Origin: Lachnospiraceae bacterium
GTDB lineage: Bacteria > Bacillota > Clostridia > Lachnospirales > Lachnospiraceae
Assembly (NCBI GenBank): GCA_910575035.1
Contig: CAJTDL010000038.1
Coordinates: 1 to 38,258, forward strand
Direction: 5' to 3'
DNA: 38,258 bases
This document shows positions 1-8,522 of this stretch, one piece after another (positions within the stretch are counted from its first letter, which is position 1; each line of letters opens with the position of its first letter). A model generated the notes under the pieces. That model was not told the DNA's origin. It searched no databases and saw nothing but the letters and a program-made list of their open reading frames with translations. A program made the translations under genes and the position numbers.

Positions 1-213
<213 letters not shown>

Positions 214-455
214 AAGTTTTGTCCTGCCAGTTCCCCTTTCCGCCCTTGCCTGCTTCCTCTTATCTGGGAAAAAGGGCTTCCAGTCTTTCATCTGGCTTAC
301 TGTTTTTAAGGTTGCATTTTTCAATGCTGTTCTTGAATGTCCTACTGATTTCCATCAGTAATACCTGTCATATCCGACAGGAACTCTTAGAATCTTTCAA
401 GGTTATTTCACTGTTCAGTTATCAAGGTTGTGTGTTGTCAACTTATTGCGACAGC
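214..455 (-). other. rRNA leader region
   Basis: This is the transcribed leader between the second rrn promoter and 16S, with no credible coding sequence. Two small hairpins are visible: CCTGTC/GACAGG near 365-382 and TACTGAT/ATCAGTA near 343-361. They probably belong to leader folding or RNase III processing of the pre-rRNA. The reading frames that cross this region in both directions are chance openings through RNA genes. Confidence 0.6.
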
Positions 456-461
456 TTTTGT

Positions 462-490
462 ATTCTACCACTTATTTCTATCTTTGTCAA
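462..490 (-). promoter_or_regulatory. rrn promoter P2 (sigma-A)
   Basis: On the minus strand TTGACA (485-490), a 17-nt spacer and TAGAAT (462-467) form a near-consensus promoter directed at the 16S gene. Start of transcription is expected near 455. It is the inner of two tandem promoters, as is common for rrn operons. Confidence 0.85.
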
Positions 491-549
491 CAACTTTTTT
501 ATTTTTTTGTTTGCTCCAAAACTTTCGTTTTTTCGCAACCAGCTTGAAT

Positions 550-578
550 ATCTTACCATACCTTCCACAATCTGTCAA
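550..578 (-). promoter_or_regulatory. rrn promoter P1 (sigma-A)
   Basis: On the minus strand TTGACA (573-578), a 17-nt spacer and TAAGAT (550-555) lie 88 bp upstream of the inner rrn promoter with identical spacing. Transcription is expected to start near 543. Confidence 0.82.
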
Positions 579-626
579 TACTTTTTTGACATTTTTTTAA
601 GTCAGATACTTGTAAAAATTCAAGAG

Positions 627-716
627 CGGAGAAGGAGGGATTTGAACCCTCGCGCCGCTATTAACGACCTGCACCCTTTCCAGGGGTGTCCCTTCGGCCA
701 GCTTGGGTACTTCTCC
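627..716 (-). tRNA. tRNA-Ser (GGA)
   Basis: A 90-nt minus-strand cloverleaf: acceptor GGAGAAG pairs with CTTCTCC before discriminator G, the anticodon loop CTGGAAA gives anticodon GGA, the T arm carries GGTTCAAATCC, and there is a long variable arm as expected for a class II serine tRNA. The 3' CCA is not encoded. It reads UCC/UCU codons. It lies 65 nt downstream of a second serine tRNA, probably on one transcript. Confidence 0.95.
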
Positions 717-780
717 AGATGGCAGAATCATTTAGACTCTGTGATATTTTGCTGTTTCCTACAGAAGAATTTAATCAAAA

Positions 781-866
781 CGGAGAAGGTGGGATTCGAA
801 CCCACGGTCCCTTTCGGAATCACTGGTTTTCAAGACCAGCTCCTTAAACCACTCGGACACCTCTCC
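781..866 (-). tRNA. tRNA-Ser (TGA)
   Basis: An 86-nt minus-strand cloverleaf: acceptor GGAGAGG pairs with CTTCTCC (one G-U pair), anticodon stem CTGGT/ACCAG holds anticodon TGA, the T arm is GGTTCGAATCC, and there is a long class II variable arm. CCA is not encoded. It is the first of two serine tRNAs behind a consensus promoter and together they cover all UCN codons. Confidence 0.95.
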
Positions 867-897
867 GTATTATCCTGTCCTCAACAGTGCATTCATG

Positions 898-926
898 ATT
901 TTAGCAAAATATTTCCTGTCTGTCAA
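898..926 (-). promoter_or_regulatory. promoter of the tRNA-Ser pair
   Basis: Minus strand TTGACA (921-926), 17-nt spacer and TAAAAT (898-903), placed about 30 nt upstream of the first tRNA-Ser and just behind the ispD stop codon. This near-consensus sigma-A promoter means the tRNAs need not depend on read-through from ispD. Confidence 0.83.
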
Positions 927-945
927 TAGGATTTTGAAACTTTTT

Positions 946-1665
946 TTATTTTTTTCCAAGTAACCCCTGAGCAATCTTCAAGTCCTCTTGTGTTGTAATC
1001 TTTATATTTTCATAAGAGCCTTCTACTAATTTTACTTTTCGCTGGCAGATTGTTTCTAAGACCATGGCATCATCTGTGATTGGAAAAGATTCTCCCTGCG
1101 CCTCCCGTTCCAGCAATTCCTGGTATGCCTGGAAGATCAATTGGAAGGAAAAGGCCTGGGGCGTCTGAATTTGCCAGACATACTTCCGTTCTGGAGTCTC
1201 TTGGGCAAAAAGCTCCGGATCTGCAATCTTGACTGTGTCTTTGATTGGCATGCCTGTCACACATGCCTGGTATCTTTCCACAGCTTCCGCACATCGGAAT
1301 ATTATAGAATCGCCCACAAATGGGCGGGCGCCATCGTGGATCATAACATAATCTGGGGAAAATGGGCGTTTTTTTAATGCGGCAAGCCCCTGGAATACAG
1401 AATGATAGCGTTCTTTTCCTCCCGGTATAATGGCAGATACCTTATTAAAGGCATATTTTTCAACAATCTCCTTCTGGCAGTATGGGATATCCGGCTCCTG
1501 CGCCACCAGGATGATCTCCTGCACCATACTCCGCTGAAAAGCCAGAAGGGAATAATAAAGGATAGGCTTCCCCTCTAACAAAAGATATTGCTTAGGCACA
1601 TCACTGCGCATACGGGTGCCCTTCCCAGCTGAAAGGACAATGGCGGCATAAGTATTTTTCTTCAT
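946..1665 (-). CDS. ispD: 2-C-methyl-D-erythritol 4-phosphate cytidylyltransferase
   Basis: Cytosolic nucleotidyltransferase that joins CTP to 2-C-methyl-D-erythritol 4-phosphate in the non-mevalonate isoprenoid pathway. The protein of 239 residues has the family length and shows the N-terminal nucleotide loop LSAGKGTRM (residues 11-19), the PKQYL motif and the HDGARPF motif. I chose the ATG at 1665 because GGGGG lies about 10 nt before it; an in-frame ATG at 1683 has no ribosome site and would overlap tsaD. The start is 2 nt from the tsaD stop, so the two are co-transcribed and perhaps translationally coupled. Related TarI ribitol-phosphate cytidylyltransferases share this fold, but no teichoic acid genes are nearby, so IspD is preferred. 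Confidence 0.9.
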   Translation of the reverse strand: MKKNTYAAIVLSAGKGTRMRSDVPKQYLLLEGKPILYYSLLAFQRSMVQEIILVAQEPDIPYCQKEIVEKYAFNKVSAIIPGGKERYHSVFQGLAALKKRPFSPDYVMIHDGARPFVGDSIIFRCAEAVERYQACVTGMPIKDTVKIADPELFAQETPERKYVWQIQTPQAFSFQLIFQAYQELLEREAQGESFPITDDAMVLETICQRKVKLVEGSYENIKITTQEDLKIAQGLLGKK

Positions 1666-1666
1666 T

Positions 1667-2755
1667 TTAATGACAGCCCCCATTCGTAGTTTGGATAAAA
1701 AGAGGGGAAGCGGCTGGCATTTCCAAGCTGCAGCCCAATTTCAGGTTGGGAACAGCGTTCAAATCCCATCCAGCCTGTTTCCCAGACAAATACTCATAGT
1801 AAGCAGCTGCTCCAATCATCGCGGCATTATCTGTACAGAAGATGGGGCTTGGATAATAAAATTCTATGCCCTTTTCCTGGCAGGCAGCCCGCATGCCAGT
1901 ACGAAGGGCTGTATTTGCAGCCACACCTCCGGCAATGGCCATTTTTTTGACCTCAGATTCTTCTGCTGCCGCCATGGCATGCTCTATCAGCACATCTGTC
2001 ACAGCTTTTTGGAAAGATGCAGCTATATCCGCTTCCACAATCGGAAGGTTCTTCATATGGCAGCCATTAATATAATTCAGGACAGCCGATTTTACCCCAC
2101 TGAAGCTAAAATCATAAGGATGGCCTGCTATCTTGCCCTTCGGAAATGGAATCGCATCTGGATTCCCCTCTTTTGCAGCCCTTTCGATCTTAGGGCCTCC
2201 AGGGTAGCCAAGACCAATGGCTCTGGCTACTTTGTCAAAAGCCTCCCCAGCCGCATCATCTCTGGTTCGTCCTAGGATCTCATAAACCCCATAATCCGCC
2301 ACCTTTACCAAATGAGTATGCCCGCCAGATACGACCAGGCATAAAAACGGCGGCTCCAAATCCTTATTTTCGATATAATTGGCATTGATGTGCCCCTCGA
2401 TATGATGCACGCCAATCAACGGCTTTTTCGCCGCATAAGCAATGGCCTTCGCCTCTGCCACGCCTACCAGCAATGCCCCAACAAGCCCCGGGCCATAAGT
2501 CACGGCAATCGCATCCATATCCTCCAACGCCATCTCCGCTTCTGCCAGGGCTCCTTCGATCACCTGATTAATTTTCTCTATGTGCTTTCGGGACGCGATT
2601 TCAGGCACTACCCCTCCATAAAGTGTATGCAGCGCAATTTGGGATGAAATTATATTTGACAGCACTTCCCTTCCATTCCGCACTACAGCCGCAGCCGTCT
2701 CATCGCAAGATGTCTCAATTGCCAAAATCACAACGTCTTCCTGTCTGCCCTTCAT
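1667..2755 (-). CDS. tsaD: tRNA N6-adenosine threonylcarbamoyltransferase
   Basis: Transfers the threonylcarbamoyl group from TC-AMP to A37 of ANN-decoding tRNAs (t6A), working with TsaB and TsaE, both encoded in the same operon. The sequence begins with the hallmark [15 protein letters not shown], then carries the metal-binding HHIEGH motif, [27 protein letters not shown] and the late [10 protein letters not shown] aspartate motif. Length (about 362 residues) is normal. The ATG at 2755 is preferred: AGGA sits about 7 nt upstream, whereas for the in-frame ATG at 2761 it would be too close. It is the next-to-last gene of the long minus-strand operon, followed by ispD. Confidence 0.95.
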   Translation of the reverse strand: MKGRQEDVVILAIETSCDETAAAVVRNGREVLSNIISSQIALHTLYGGVVPEIASRKHIEKINQVIEGALAEAEMALEDMDAIAVTYGPGLVGALLVGVAEAKAIAYAAKKPLIGVHHIEGHINANYIENKDLEPPFLCLVVSGGHTHLVKVADYGVYEILGRTRDDAAGEAFDKVARAIGLGYPGGPKIERAAKEGNPDAIPFPKGKIAGHPYDFSFSGVKSAVLNYINGCHMKNLPIVEADIAASFQKAVTDVLIEHAMAAAEESEVKKMAIAGGVAANTALRTGMRAACQEKGIEFYYPSPIFCTDNAAMIGAAAYYEYLSGKQAGWDLNAVPNLKLGCSLEMPAASPLFIQTTNGGCH

Positions 2756-2771
2756 GCCCATTTCCTTTCTG

Positions 2772-3314
2772 CTACTGATAGAAACCCAAAATCTTCCATC
2801 TGCTGTCCTCGTCCTTCCGCAAAATATAGGTCTGGCTGGAACGCCCCGGGCTGTCCTTCCCTTTCATGGAATAGGTCACATCCACATAAGCGCATTCCCG
2901 CCCCTGGATGGTTTTATACAACACTTCGTTGCTCCCATCCATGCTAATGCTGTAAATCTTCTTCTTTTCCTTACTATAGCTGGAAATATCATTCTTTACA
3001 GATTCCAAATACACATCCTTGGGATTTGCCTCCCGAAGCTCCTCATCCATCAGTTCCCTGGCCTGATCCGCCATTTTTTCCAGCTGCTCCTCTGTATAAT
3101 CCTGGCTATAATAGCACTTCAGGATACGGTTATAAAATTTCAGCACCCCCCTCGCTGTCTTTGGATAAGACTTTTCCAAATCCTGGGTAATAATCATTTC
3201 TACTTCTGTCATTTTCCCCTGGTTCCCAGTATCGCGGTGCATTAGATAATAGTAATAGCCCAAGCACAGGCTAGCGCAAATAACCACCACAACCACTGTT
3301 TTTAGATGTTTCAT
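2772..3314 (-). CDS. small membrane-anchored protein of unknown function
   Basis: A protein of 180 residues that I recognise only as a lachnospiraceal hypothetical. Residues 4-22 form one hydrophobic segment ([19 protein letters not shown]), either an uncleaved anchor or a signal peptide, so the rest is probably outside the membrane. The remainder is charged and ends in a strand-rich part ([10 protein letters not shown], then [19 protein letters not shown]) resembling the NTF2-like or DUF4829-type fold of exported proteins; this is an impression from the pattern only. The start at 3314 has a perfect AGGAGGG 6 nt upstream. It lies between rnz and tsaD, 16 nt from the tsaD start, so it is part of the operon, but nothing ties it functionally to tRNA modification. 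Confidence 0.8.
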   Translation of the reverse strand: MKHLKTVVVVVICASLCLGYYYYLMHRDTGNQGKMTEVEMIITQDLEKSYPKTARGVLKFYNRILKCYYSQDYTEEQLEKMADQARELMDEELREANPKDVYLESVKNDISSYSKEKKKIYSISMDGSNEVLYKTIQGRECAYVDVTYSMKGKDSPGRSSQTYILRKDEDSRWKILGFYQ

Positions 3315-3360
3315 GGAAATCCCTCCTTTCCGCTTCCCTGAAGGCACTCTGCGGTCTTGT

Positions 3361-4263
3361 TTAATAATCCAGCTCCACCGTTTTCCCGTCCTTGCCTAAT
3401 TTAGCATTCGGAAAAATCTTTTGAACCTCCCCCATATAATCCTCTGCCCGCACCAGTGAAGGGCTAAAATGGGTCAGCCACATTTCTTGGGCTTTCGCAT
3501 CCCTTGCCACCTCTGCGGCCTCATAGAAGGTCATATGCTTATACTGCCTTGCTTTTGCCGCCTTTTCTTTTTCTGCGTACATACCTTCTATAATCAATAA
3601 ATCGGCATTTTGGGCATTTTCTATAATAGCAGGCACCGGCCTTGTATCTGTGCAATAGGTCAATTTAATCCCCTTACGCGGAGGCCCCAGCACCATATCC
3701 GGTGTAAACACCTTGCCATCCAACTCCAGCGTTTCCCCTTTCTGCAGCCTGCTCCAGTAGTTTACAGGAATCCCAAGCCCTTTGGCCTGTTCCACCTGAA
3801 ATTCCCCAGCCCTTGGGATCTCAATGGTATATCCATAACACACAATATTGTGGTTCACTTTAAATGCCGTGATATGGTATCCCTGGATCTCCAAATGCTC
3901 TACAGGCTGGGACAATTCTATAAAACGGATCTCAAAAGGCAATTCCGGCGCAATCGTGCAAAGCGCCCCCACCACACGCTCTAACCCTCTGGGGCCTATA
4001 ATGGCCAGCGGCTCTGTCCGCTCTGCATTTCCCATTGTAAGCAAAAGCCCCGGAAGGCCGCTGATATGGTCTGCATGGTAATGGGTAAAGCAGATTACAT
4101 CTATGGGCTTTGTGCTCCATCCCTTCTCTCGGATGGCAATCTGCGTCCCTTCGCCGCAGTCAATCAACAGGCTACTGCCATTATACCGCGTCATCAGCGA
4201 CGTAAGCCAACGGTAAGGCAATGGCATCATCCCAGCTGTCCCTAACAAACATACATCTAACAT
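3361..4263 (-). CDS. rnz: ribonuclease Z (tRNA 3' endonuclease)
   Basis: Metallo-beta-lactamase-fold nuclease that cuts pre-tRNA after the discriminator base. This fits a genome where the two tRNAs in this window lack an encoded CCA. The 300-residue protein shows LLGTAG at the N terminus, LIDCGEGTQ, the zinc motif THYHADH (HxHxDH), the exosite region, and distal histidines in KHMTFYEA and LTHFSPS. The ATG at 4263 has AGGA 6 nt upstream; a TTG five codons earlier lacks this. It sits 11 nt downstream of the small Cys protein, in the same operon as tsaD/tsaB/tsaE. Confidence 0.95.
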   Translation of the reverse strand: MLDVCLLGTAGMMPLPYRWLTSLMTRYNGSSLLIDCGEGTQIAIREKGWSTKPIDVICFTHYHADHISGLPGLLLTMGNAERTEPLAIIGPRGLERVVGALCTIAPELPFEIRFIELSQPVEHLEIQGYHITAFKVNHNIVCYGYTIEIPRAGEFQVEQAKGLGIPVNYWSRLQKGETLELDGKVFTPDMVLGPPRKGIKLTYCTDTRPVPAIIENAQNADLLIIEGMYAEKEKAAKARQYKHMTFYEAAEVARDAKAQEMWLTHFSPSLVRAEDYMGEVQKIFPNAKLGKDGKTVELDY

Positions 4264-4274
4264 AATATTTCCTT

Positions 4275-4502
4275 TCAAACAAATTCTGTGGCTTCCCTAG
4301 TCTTGATGGGAACCTTAAAGCTTTCCACCCATTTGTCATAACACGATTCACAAATATCAAACTCCTGCCATTCCCCATCCTTTTCGGAAAAATACCCCCA
4401 TAGCTTTTCCACATGGAGAAATTCAGAATCTGGAACCACTCCCTCCTTCTGTACCACTTTTTTACAGCAATTACATATGATCGCCTGGTCTTTTGTCTTC
4501 AT
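4275..4502 (-). CDS. small protein with two CxxC-type Cys pairs
   Basis: A 75-residue protein with CNCC near residues 10-13 and CESC near residues 52-55. The spacing suggests one structural zinc site (four Cys). There is no membrane segment. I chose the ATG at 4502 because GGGAGGA precedes it by about 8 nt; the longer frame upstream is basic and without a ribosome site. It directly precedes rnz (11 nt gap) and follows rimI by 194 nt, so it is probably translated in the tRNA/translation operon. Function is not recognised. Confidence 0.7.
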   Translation of the reverse strand: MKTKDQAIICNCCKKVVQKEGVVPDSEFLHVEKLWGYFSEKDGEWQEFDICESCYDKWVESFKVPIKTREATEFV

Positions 4503-4696
4503 CAACGCTGTCCTCCCTATGCTTCTTCCCGCCCTAAGGCATGCCTTTGCGCAGCCTTTTCCAAGGCAAAGGCTTCCAGAACCTTTTGTATAACTACTCA
4601 TCGTTTCTAAGATTTATTATACTTGGTATCAAGGGCGTTTTTAAAGTGGTAATTGCAGCCAAATATTTTCCAAACACATCCATGTTTTCCCCTGTG

Positions 4697-5149
4697 CTAT
4701 CCCCCATACCGAAACTCCATGACCATCCCATCTTCCGTTGGCAGGTCATAGAGCTGCTTGCGGATGCCACAGCTTCGAAATCCCATGGATTCATACAAAT
4801 GTATGGCATTCCAATTGGAAACGCGCACCTCCAGCATCACACGCCGAATCCCCTGGCAATAAGCCTGCTCCAGCAAATATTCCAGCATTTTGCGCCCTAC
4901 GCCCTGGTTCTGCCAAATTGGGTCCACTGCCACATTTGTAATCTCCCCTTCCCCAAAACCACAGTACATTCCACAATACCCCACCACTATATTTTTCTCC
5001 AGGGCAGTTACAAATAAGGTACTCTGGCGCAGTGCCTGGGACAAAGACTGCTCTGACCAGGGGCGGGAAAAAAGACGCTTCTCCAGGCTTGCAACATCCA
5101 AGATATCCTTTTCTGCCATTTTGCGAAAAACAAAATTTGTTTCTGGCAT
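4697..5149 (-). CDS. rimI: ribosomal protein S18-alanine N-acetyltransferase
   Basis: GNAT-family acetyltransferase of 150 residues; RimI acetylates the N-terminal alanine of ribosomal protein S18 using acetyl-CoA. Visible motifs are the acetyl-CoA loop QNQGVGRKML, the preceding strand ITNVAVDP, and the C-terminal NWNAIHLYESMGF typical of RimI. The ATG at 5149 follows AAAGGAGG with good spacing; the reading frame continues 20 codons upstream without a better signal. Its position directly after tsaB is the classical tsaE-tsaB-rimI-tsaD order of Firmicutes, which supports RimI over a generic GNAT enzyme. Confidence 0.9.
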   Translation of the reverse strand: MPETNFVFRKMAEKDILDVASLEKRLFSRPWSEQSLSQALRQSTLFVTALEKNIVVGYCGMYCGFGEGEITNVAVDPIWQNQGVGRKMLEYLLEQAYCQGIRRVMLEVRVSNWNAIHLYESMGFRSCGIRKQLYDLPTEDGMVMEFRYGG

Positions 5150-5216
5150 AATTCCCTCCTTTGCCATGCCGTCAATAATCCACCCATTTTTCAATCTCTG
5201 CCCATGCATTCCTGAA

Positions 5217-5921
5217 CTATCCCTTCTCCTTTTCCATCCGTTCCCGTTCTGCCTGGGACAGGCGCAGATAATCAGGACGGTGCTCCCCTGCCGCCTCTAT
5301 TTTCCCTTCTTTGATATAGAGCAATGCCAGTGATGCTACCGCAGCTGCCCGCTGCTTGTTCAAATGTGCCGGGGCAAATGAAAAATCCACCCTGCAATTT
5401 TCCTCAATATATGCACAAAATACTGGAACGCCATCCCCCAAAAACTTAACAGGGCGGCCAATCTCATTTATCTTGCCTATAATCTCCTGAATCCCCACCG
5501 CACATTGGGGAACTATGCTTTCCATCCCATCCCCTGTAAATGCATATACTCCTGTATAGGCCTGGTCTCTCCTGGCATCCATCAAAGGGCACACTAAATC
5601 CCTGCTCCCCCAGAGGTTATAAGCCAGCCCATCCACCGTGGGAATCCGCACCAGCGGCTTTTTCAATGCCAGCCCCAATCCCTTGGCCGTCGCAGCCCCA
5701 ATGCGCAGCCCTGTAAAGGAGCCTGGACCCCCAGCAACGGCTATGGCATCAATATCTGCCAGATCCAACTCCAGCATCGCCACAATGGCGTCCAACATAG
5801 GGAGCAGCGTCTGTGAATGGGTCTTTTTATAATTAACGGTATACTCAGCCAGCATATTGCCATCTTCCACAACCGCAACGCTGGCCACCAGTCCGGAACT
5901 GTCAAGGCCTAATACTTTCAT
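5217..5921 (-). CDS. tsaB: tRNA threonylcarbamoyladenosine biosynthesis protein TsaB
   Basis: Inactive TsaD paralogue that forms the TsaB-TsaD-TsaE complex for t6A37 synthesis. The 234-residue protein begins VLGLDSSGLVASVAVV, with KKTHSQTLLP and the diagnostic AGGPGSFTGLRIG motif; the C-terminal half is divergent as usual. The start codon at 5921 overlaps the tsaE stop (ATGA), with GGAGGA 4 nt before it, so it is translationally coupled. An ATG four codons earlier would place the start inside the ribosome site and is less likely. Confidence 0.93.
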   Translation of the reverse strand: MKVLGLDSSGLVASVAVVEDGNMLAEYTVNYKKTHSQTLLPMLDAIVAMLELDLADIDAIAVAGGPGSFTGLRIGAATAKGLGLALKKPLVRIPTVDGLAYNLWGSRDLVCPLMDARRDQAYTGVYAFTGDGMESIVPQCAVGIQEIIGKINEIGRPVKFLGDGVPVFCAYIEENCRVDFSFAPAHLNKQRAAAVASLALLYIKEGKIEAAGEHRPDYLRLSQAERERMEKEKG

Positions 5922-6364
5922 GGTTTCCTCCATTCTGCGCTCTCACTTATGGTAATCCTGCGGTAATCAAATCCCTTTTCCAGATTTTTCTCTATTTTAA
6001 TCTCCCAGCAGCATTCTGGCAGGATTTCAGAGATTAAATTCCCCCATTCAATTATCGTAATCCCCTGCCCATAAAAATAGTCTTCATACCCAATTTCTTC
6101 CATCTCTTCCACATCTGAAATCCGGTAGACATCAAAATGATAAAAAGGAACCCTCCCCCCCTCATACTCCTGGACAATCGTAAAAGTCGGGCTGCAAATA
6201 GGCTCTGCTATCCCAAGGCCTTTGGCGATTCCCTGGGTCAGCACTGTCTTTCCCACGCCCAGGCTGCCAATCAGCGTACAGACTTGCCCTGGGCATGCCT
6301 CTTTCCCTAACCTTTCTCCCAACCGAAACGTCTCCTCCGAAGAAAATGTCTCTATTACCTGCAT
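5918..6364 (-). CDS. tsaE: tRNA threonylcarbamoyladenosine biosynthesis ATPase TsaE
   Basis: P-loop ATPase that cycles the TsaBD complex during t6A synthesis. The Walker A loop is GSLGVGKT (family usual G-LGAGKT), followed by SPTFTIVQEYEGG, the FYHFDVYRI motif and IEWG, all characteristic. Length from the chosen start is 148 residues, normal for the family. The ATG at 6364 has AAGGGA about 8 nt upstream; the in-frame ATG 12 codons earlier has nothing. Its stop overlaps the tsaB start by ATGA. Confidence 0.93.
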   Translation of the reverse strand: MQVIETFSSEETFRLGERLGKEACPGQVCTLIGSLGVGKTVLTQGIAKGLGIAEPICSPTFTIVQEYEGGRVPFYHFDVYRISDVEEMEEIGYEDYFYGQGITIIEWGNLISEILPECCWEIKIEKNLEKGFDYRRITISESAEWRKP

Positions 6365-6461
6365 ATACTCTGTCCCTTTCCGATAATCTAAACATCCCAA
6401 GCAGCATCAGAATGCCCTTTTTAAACTGCCTATCCAAGCGTTTCCCAGGCAATGCTTTCCC

Positions 6462-6971
6462 TTACAAAGAAAATGGGTTCATCTTCACCCTATACCGCTC
6501 CAGATGGTTTACCGCCAGCCCTAAGACCGTCTCATACTGCTCCTTGATAGCTTCCCGTGGAATCACATAAGCATTCACCCTGCTGCTGTAAATCAGCACC
6601 TGGCTCTTTGTAGCCACGATCCTGTAAATCTGCTTCCACTCCAAATCTGCCGTCTGCTCCCCCTGAGAAACATGAACCCCCGCATCATCAATCCGATACC
6701 GGAGCGCCTGCTTCAGCACATCAGAAGAAGCAATCTGGCTCTTAGACCGCAAATACAGGCTTCCCGGCACATAAACCAAAAAAACAATCCCAAATACCAC
6801 ATACAAGGCAGTATATGTAACAGAAACCTTCCCAAAAGTAACTCCCGCCATGATCAGCACCCAAACCCCCACCATGGTTGCAAGAATCCCCTGAAACCCA
6901 TGGTACGCATGGTACAGATTGAAACGGTACATATCTTTATCCGTAATGCTAACCTCAAATTCTGCTGACAT
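6462..6971 (-). CDS. YcxB-like membrane protein
   Basis: A 169-residue protein with an N-terminal strand (FEVSITDKDMYRFNLYHAY), two membrane segments around residues 30-75 (GILATMVGVWVLIMAG and ALYVVFGIVFLVYVPGSLYL), and a cytoplasmic C-terminal domain ending with the strand pattern ADLEWKQIYRIVATKSQVLIY and AYVIPREA. This is the layout of the YcxB family of unknown function (Bacillus YcxB). It is the first gene of the t6A operon: a consensus promoter at 7047-7075 lies 76 nt upstream, which also rules out the longer frame beginning at 7106. AGGAG precedes the ATG by about 9 nt. Confidence 0.78.
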   Translation of the reverse strand: MSAEFEVSITDKDMYRFNLYHAYHGFQGILATMVGVWVLIMAGVTFGKVSVTYTALYVVFGIVFLVYVPGSLYLRSKSQIASSDVLKQALRYRIDDAGVHVSQGEQTADLEWKQIYRIVATKSQVLIYSSRVNAYVIPREAIKEQYETVLGLAVNHLERYRVKMNPFSL

Positions 6972-7046
6972 TCCTGTTTGCTCCTTTTCCCATAAATTTT
7001 CTGGCAGCCCAACGCAAAAGCTGCCCTTCGCTATGCTTTCGTGGAC

Positions 7047-7075
7047 ATTATACCTCTTTCTGTAAGGTATCTCAA
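7047..7075 (-). promoter_or_regulatory. promoter of the ycxB-like/tsaE/tsaB/rimI/rnz/tsaD/ispD operon
   Basis: Minus strand TTGAGA (7070-7075), 17-nt spacer and perfect TATAAT (7047-7052); transcription is expected near 7040. No comparably good promoter was found further down the operon, and gaps there are short (largest 194 nt), so it probably drives all nine genes. Confidence 0.83.
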
Positions 7076-7222
7076 GGATATTTTTCGCAGATTCCATATT
7101 TTTCACTATCCTGGAAGGCTAGGGTGGCTAGGCAGCCCCCAAGAGCCTGGGCGCCTGTCAGACAATGCCGAAAGGGAGATCCAGCCGATTTAGCGGCATC
7201 ATTCCCGCCATATAAAATAAGA

Positions 7223-7237
7223 GAGCGGCGCCCGCTC
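7223..7237 (-). terminator. second hairpin behind rpsI
   Basis: Stem GAGCGG/CCGCTC with a 3-nt loop; on the minus strand it is followed by TCTTATTTTATAT. It lies beyond a larger hairpin, so it may act as the back-up terminator of rplM-rpsI. Confidence 0.5.
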
Positions 7238-7249
7238 CCCAAAATTGTA

Positions 7250-7287
7250 GCAGAACCCTTGAAAACATTGTCTTTCAAGGGTTCTGC
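7250..7287 (-). terminator. strong hairpin behind rplM-rpsI
   Basis: A perfect 15-bp stem (GCAGAACCCTTGAAA and its complement) with an 8-nt loop, 42 nt past the rpsI stop. On the minus strand it is followed by TACAATTTT, a weak T tract. It is a likely terminator of the ribosomal protein operon or a 3'-end protecting structure. Confidence 0.68.
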
Positions 7288-7328
7288 CAATCTTATTCCA
7301 TTCTTTCCTGCATTTTTGCCAACAATTG

Positions 7329-7721
7329 TTAACGCTTGGAGAACTGCGGCGCACGGCGCGCTGCCTTGAGGCCGTATTTCTTCCTCTCCTTCATTCTTGG
7401 GTCACGGGTCAGATAACCTGCAGCCTTTAAAACAGGCCTATACTCAGCATCTGCCTGCAGCAATGCCCTGGAAATCCCATGGCGGATTGCGCCTGCCTGT
7501 CCTGTGTAGCCGCCGCCCTTAACATTCACTAAAATGTCAAACTTGTCAAGGGTATCTGTTGCAACCAATGGCTGGCGCACAATCACCTTCAGGGTTTCCA
7601 TTCCCAAATAGTCGTCAATATCCCTTTTATTGATAGTGATTTTGCCAGTCCCCGCTGTCAGGTACACTCTGGCAACGGATTTTTTCCTTCTACCTGTTCC
7701 ATAATATCTTGTATCAGCCAT
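7329..7721 (-). CDS. rpsI: 30S ribosomal protein S9
   Basis: The 130-residue protein has the S9 signatures: [16 protein letters not shown] at the N terminus, [19 protein letters not shown] in the middle, and the basic tail [13 protein letters not shown] that reaches the ribosomal P site. AGGAGGT precedes the ATG. It follows rplM by 17 nt, the near-universal rplM-rpsI pair. Confidence 0.99.
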   Translation of the reverse strand: MADTRYYGTGRRKKSVARVYLTAGTGKITINKRDIDDYLGMETLKVIVRQPLVATDTLDKFDILVNVKGGGYTGQAGAIRHGISRALLQADAEYRPVLKAAGYLTRDPRMKERKKYGLKAARRAPQFSKR

Positions 7722-7738
7722 TTTTCTTTACCTCCTGA

Positions 7739-8170
7739 TTAAAATGTTAAAGTCTCCGGTTTCTGAGCTGCATGCTTGTGATCCGGTCCTGCGTATACGA
7801 ATAATTTCTTGTACATCTGCCTTCCAAGAGGCCCCTTGGGAAGCATCCTCTTAACAGCAAGCTCAAATACACGCTCTGGCTTTTTCGCCAGCATTTCCTT
7901 TAACGTGGTCTCGCGCATCCCTCCCACATAGCCGGAGTGATGGTAATAAATCTTCTGATCCAATTTCTTGCCGCTTACCTTAATCTTGTCTGCATTGACT
8001 ACGATCACATAATCACCTGTGTCAATATGGGGTGTAAAGATTGGCTTGTGCTTTCCTCTTAATACACTTGCAATTTCAGATGCCAGGCGCCCTAAATTCT
8101 TGCCGCTTGCATCCACTACATACCATTTTCTGTCGATTGTGGCCGGACTGGCCATAAAAGTAGTCCTCAT
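7739..8170 (-). CDS. rplM: 50S ribosomal protein L13
   Basis: The 143-residue protein shows the L13 start [38 protein letters not shown], and the [19 protein letters not shown] signature. AAGGAGGT lies about 8 nt before the ATG at 8170. It is first in the rplM-rpsI operon, with a consensus promoter about 175 nt upstream and an untranslated leader in between. Confidence 0.99.
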   Translation of the reverse strand: MRTTFMASPATIDRKWYVVDASGKNLGRLASEIASVLRGKHKPIFTPHIDTGDYVIVVNADKIKVSGKKLDQKIYYHHSGYVGGMRETTLKEMLAKKPERVFELAVKRMLPKGPLGRQMYKKLFVYAGPDHKHAAQKPETLTF

Positions 8171-8341
8171 TGTATGTTACCTCCTTGAATTTTCCGATGC
8201 TACTCTGATATCCAGATGCCGTCCGCATGAAAATTATGAAATTCATCCGGGCTATCGGTTTTGCACCATTTACATTTTTCCTTGTACATCAAAGCAAAAA
8301 CGCTTCGCCGGGGCTTGGCTTACATTTCTCGCTCGCCATAC
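8171..8341 (-). other. rplM 5' leader, possible autoregulatory RNA
   Basis: About 170 nt separate the predicted transcription start (near 8341) from the rplM start codon, with no convincing reading frame. L13 operons of Firmicutes often carry an autoregulatory leader in this position. I could not derive its fold by eye, so only the location and length support it. Confidence 0.35.
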
Positions 8342-8347
8342 TTTTCC

Positions 8348-8376
8348 ATTCTATTATAAGAAGTTTTGTATGTCAA
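8348..8376 (-). promoter_or_regulatory. rplM-rpsI promoter
   Basis: Minus strand TTGACA (8371-8376), 17-nt spacer and TAGAAT (8348-8353), close to the sigma-A consensus. The downstream leader is about 170 nt. Confidence 0.85.
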
Positions 8377-8522
8377 CCGTTAATTTTATATTTTTTGTTT
8401 CACTTTTCCCTGAAATATGTTAAAATGTGGGAAAGGAAACAGTGCATTTCTATATTGAAAATGAAGAAAGGACATTGCTGTCCAGTCCATGGCCAGTAAT
8501 GAAAGGACAGAGAGAAGCGCAG

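Noticed and set aside
219-929. Open plus-strand frame of 236 codons
   Set aside because: It crosses the 16S leader, both rrn promoters and two tRNA genes on the opposite strand; there is no ribosome site and no protein-like composition.
4594-4680. 29-codon frame in the gap between rimI and the small Cys protein
   Set aside because: Too short and without recognisable features to list as a gene; kept only as part of a finding.
8377-8522. Plus-strand promoter and c-di-GMP riboswitch before the diguanylate cyclase
   Set aside because: TAAAAT at 8421-8426 has no acceptable -35, and no GEMM-type core sequence is visible.
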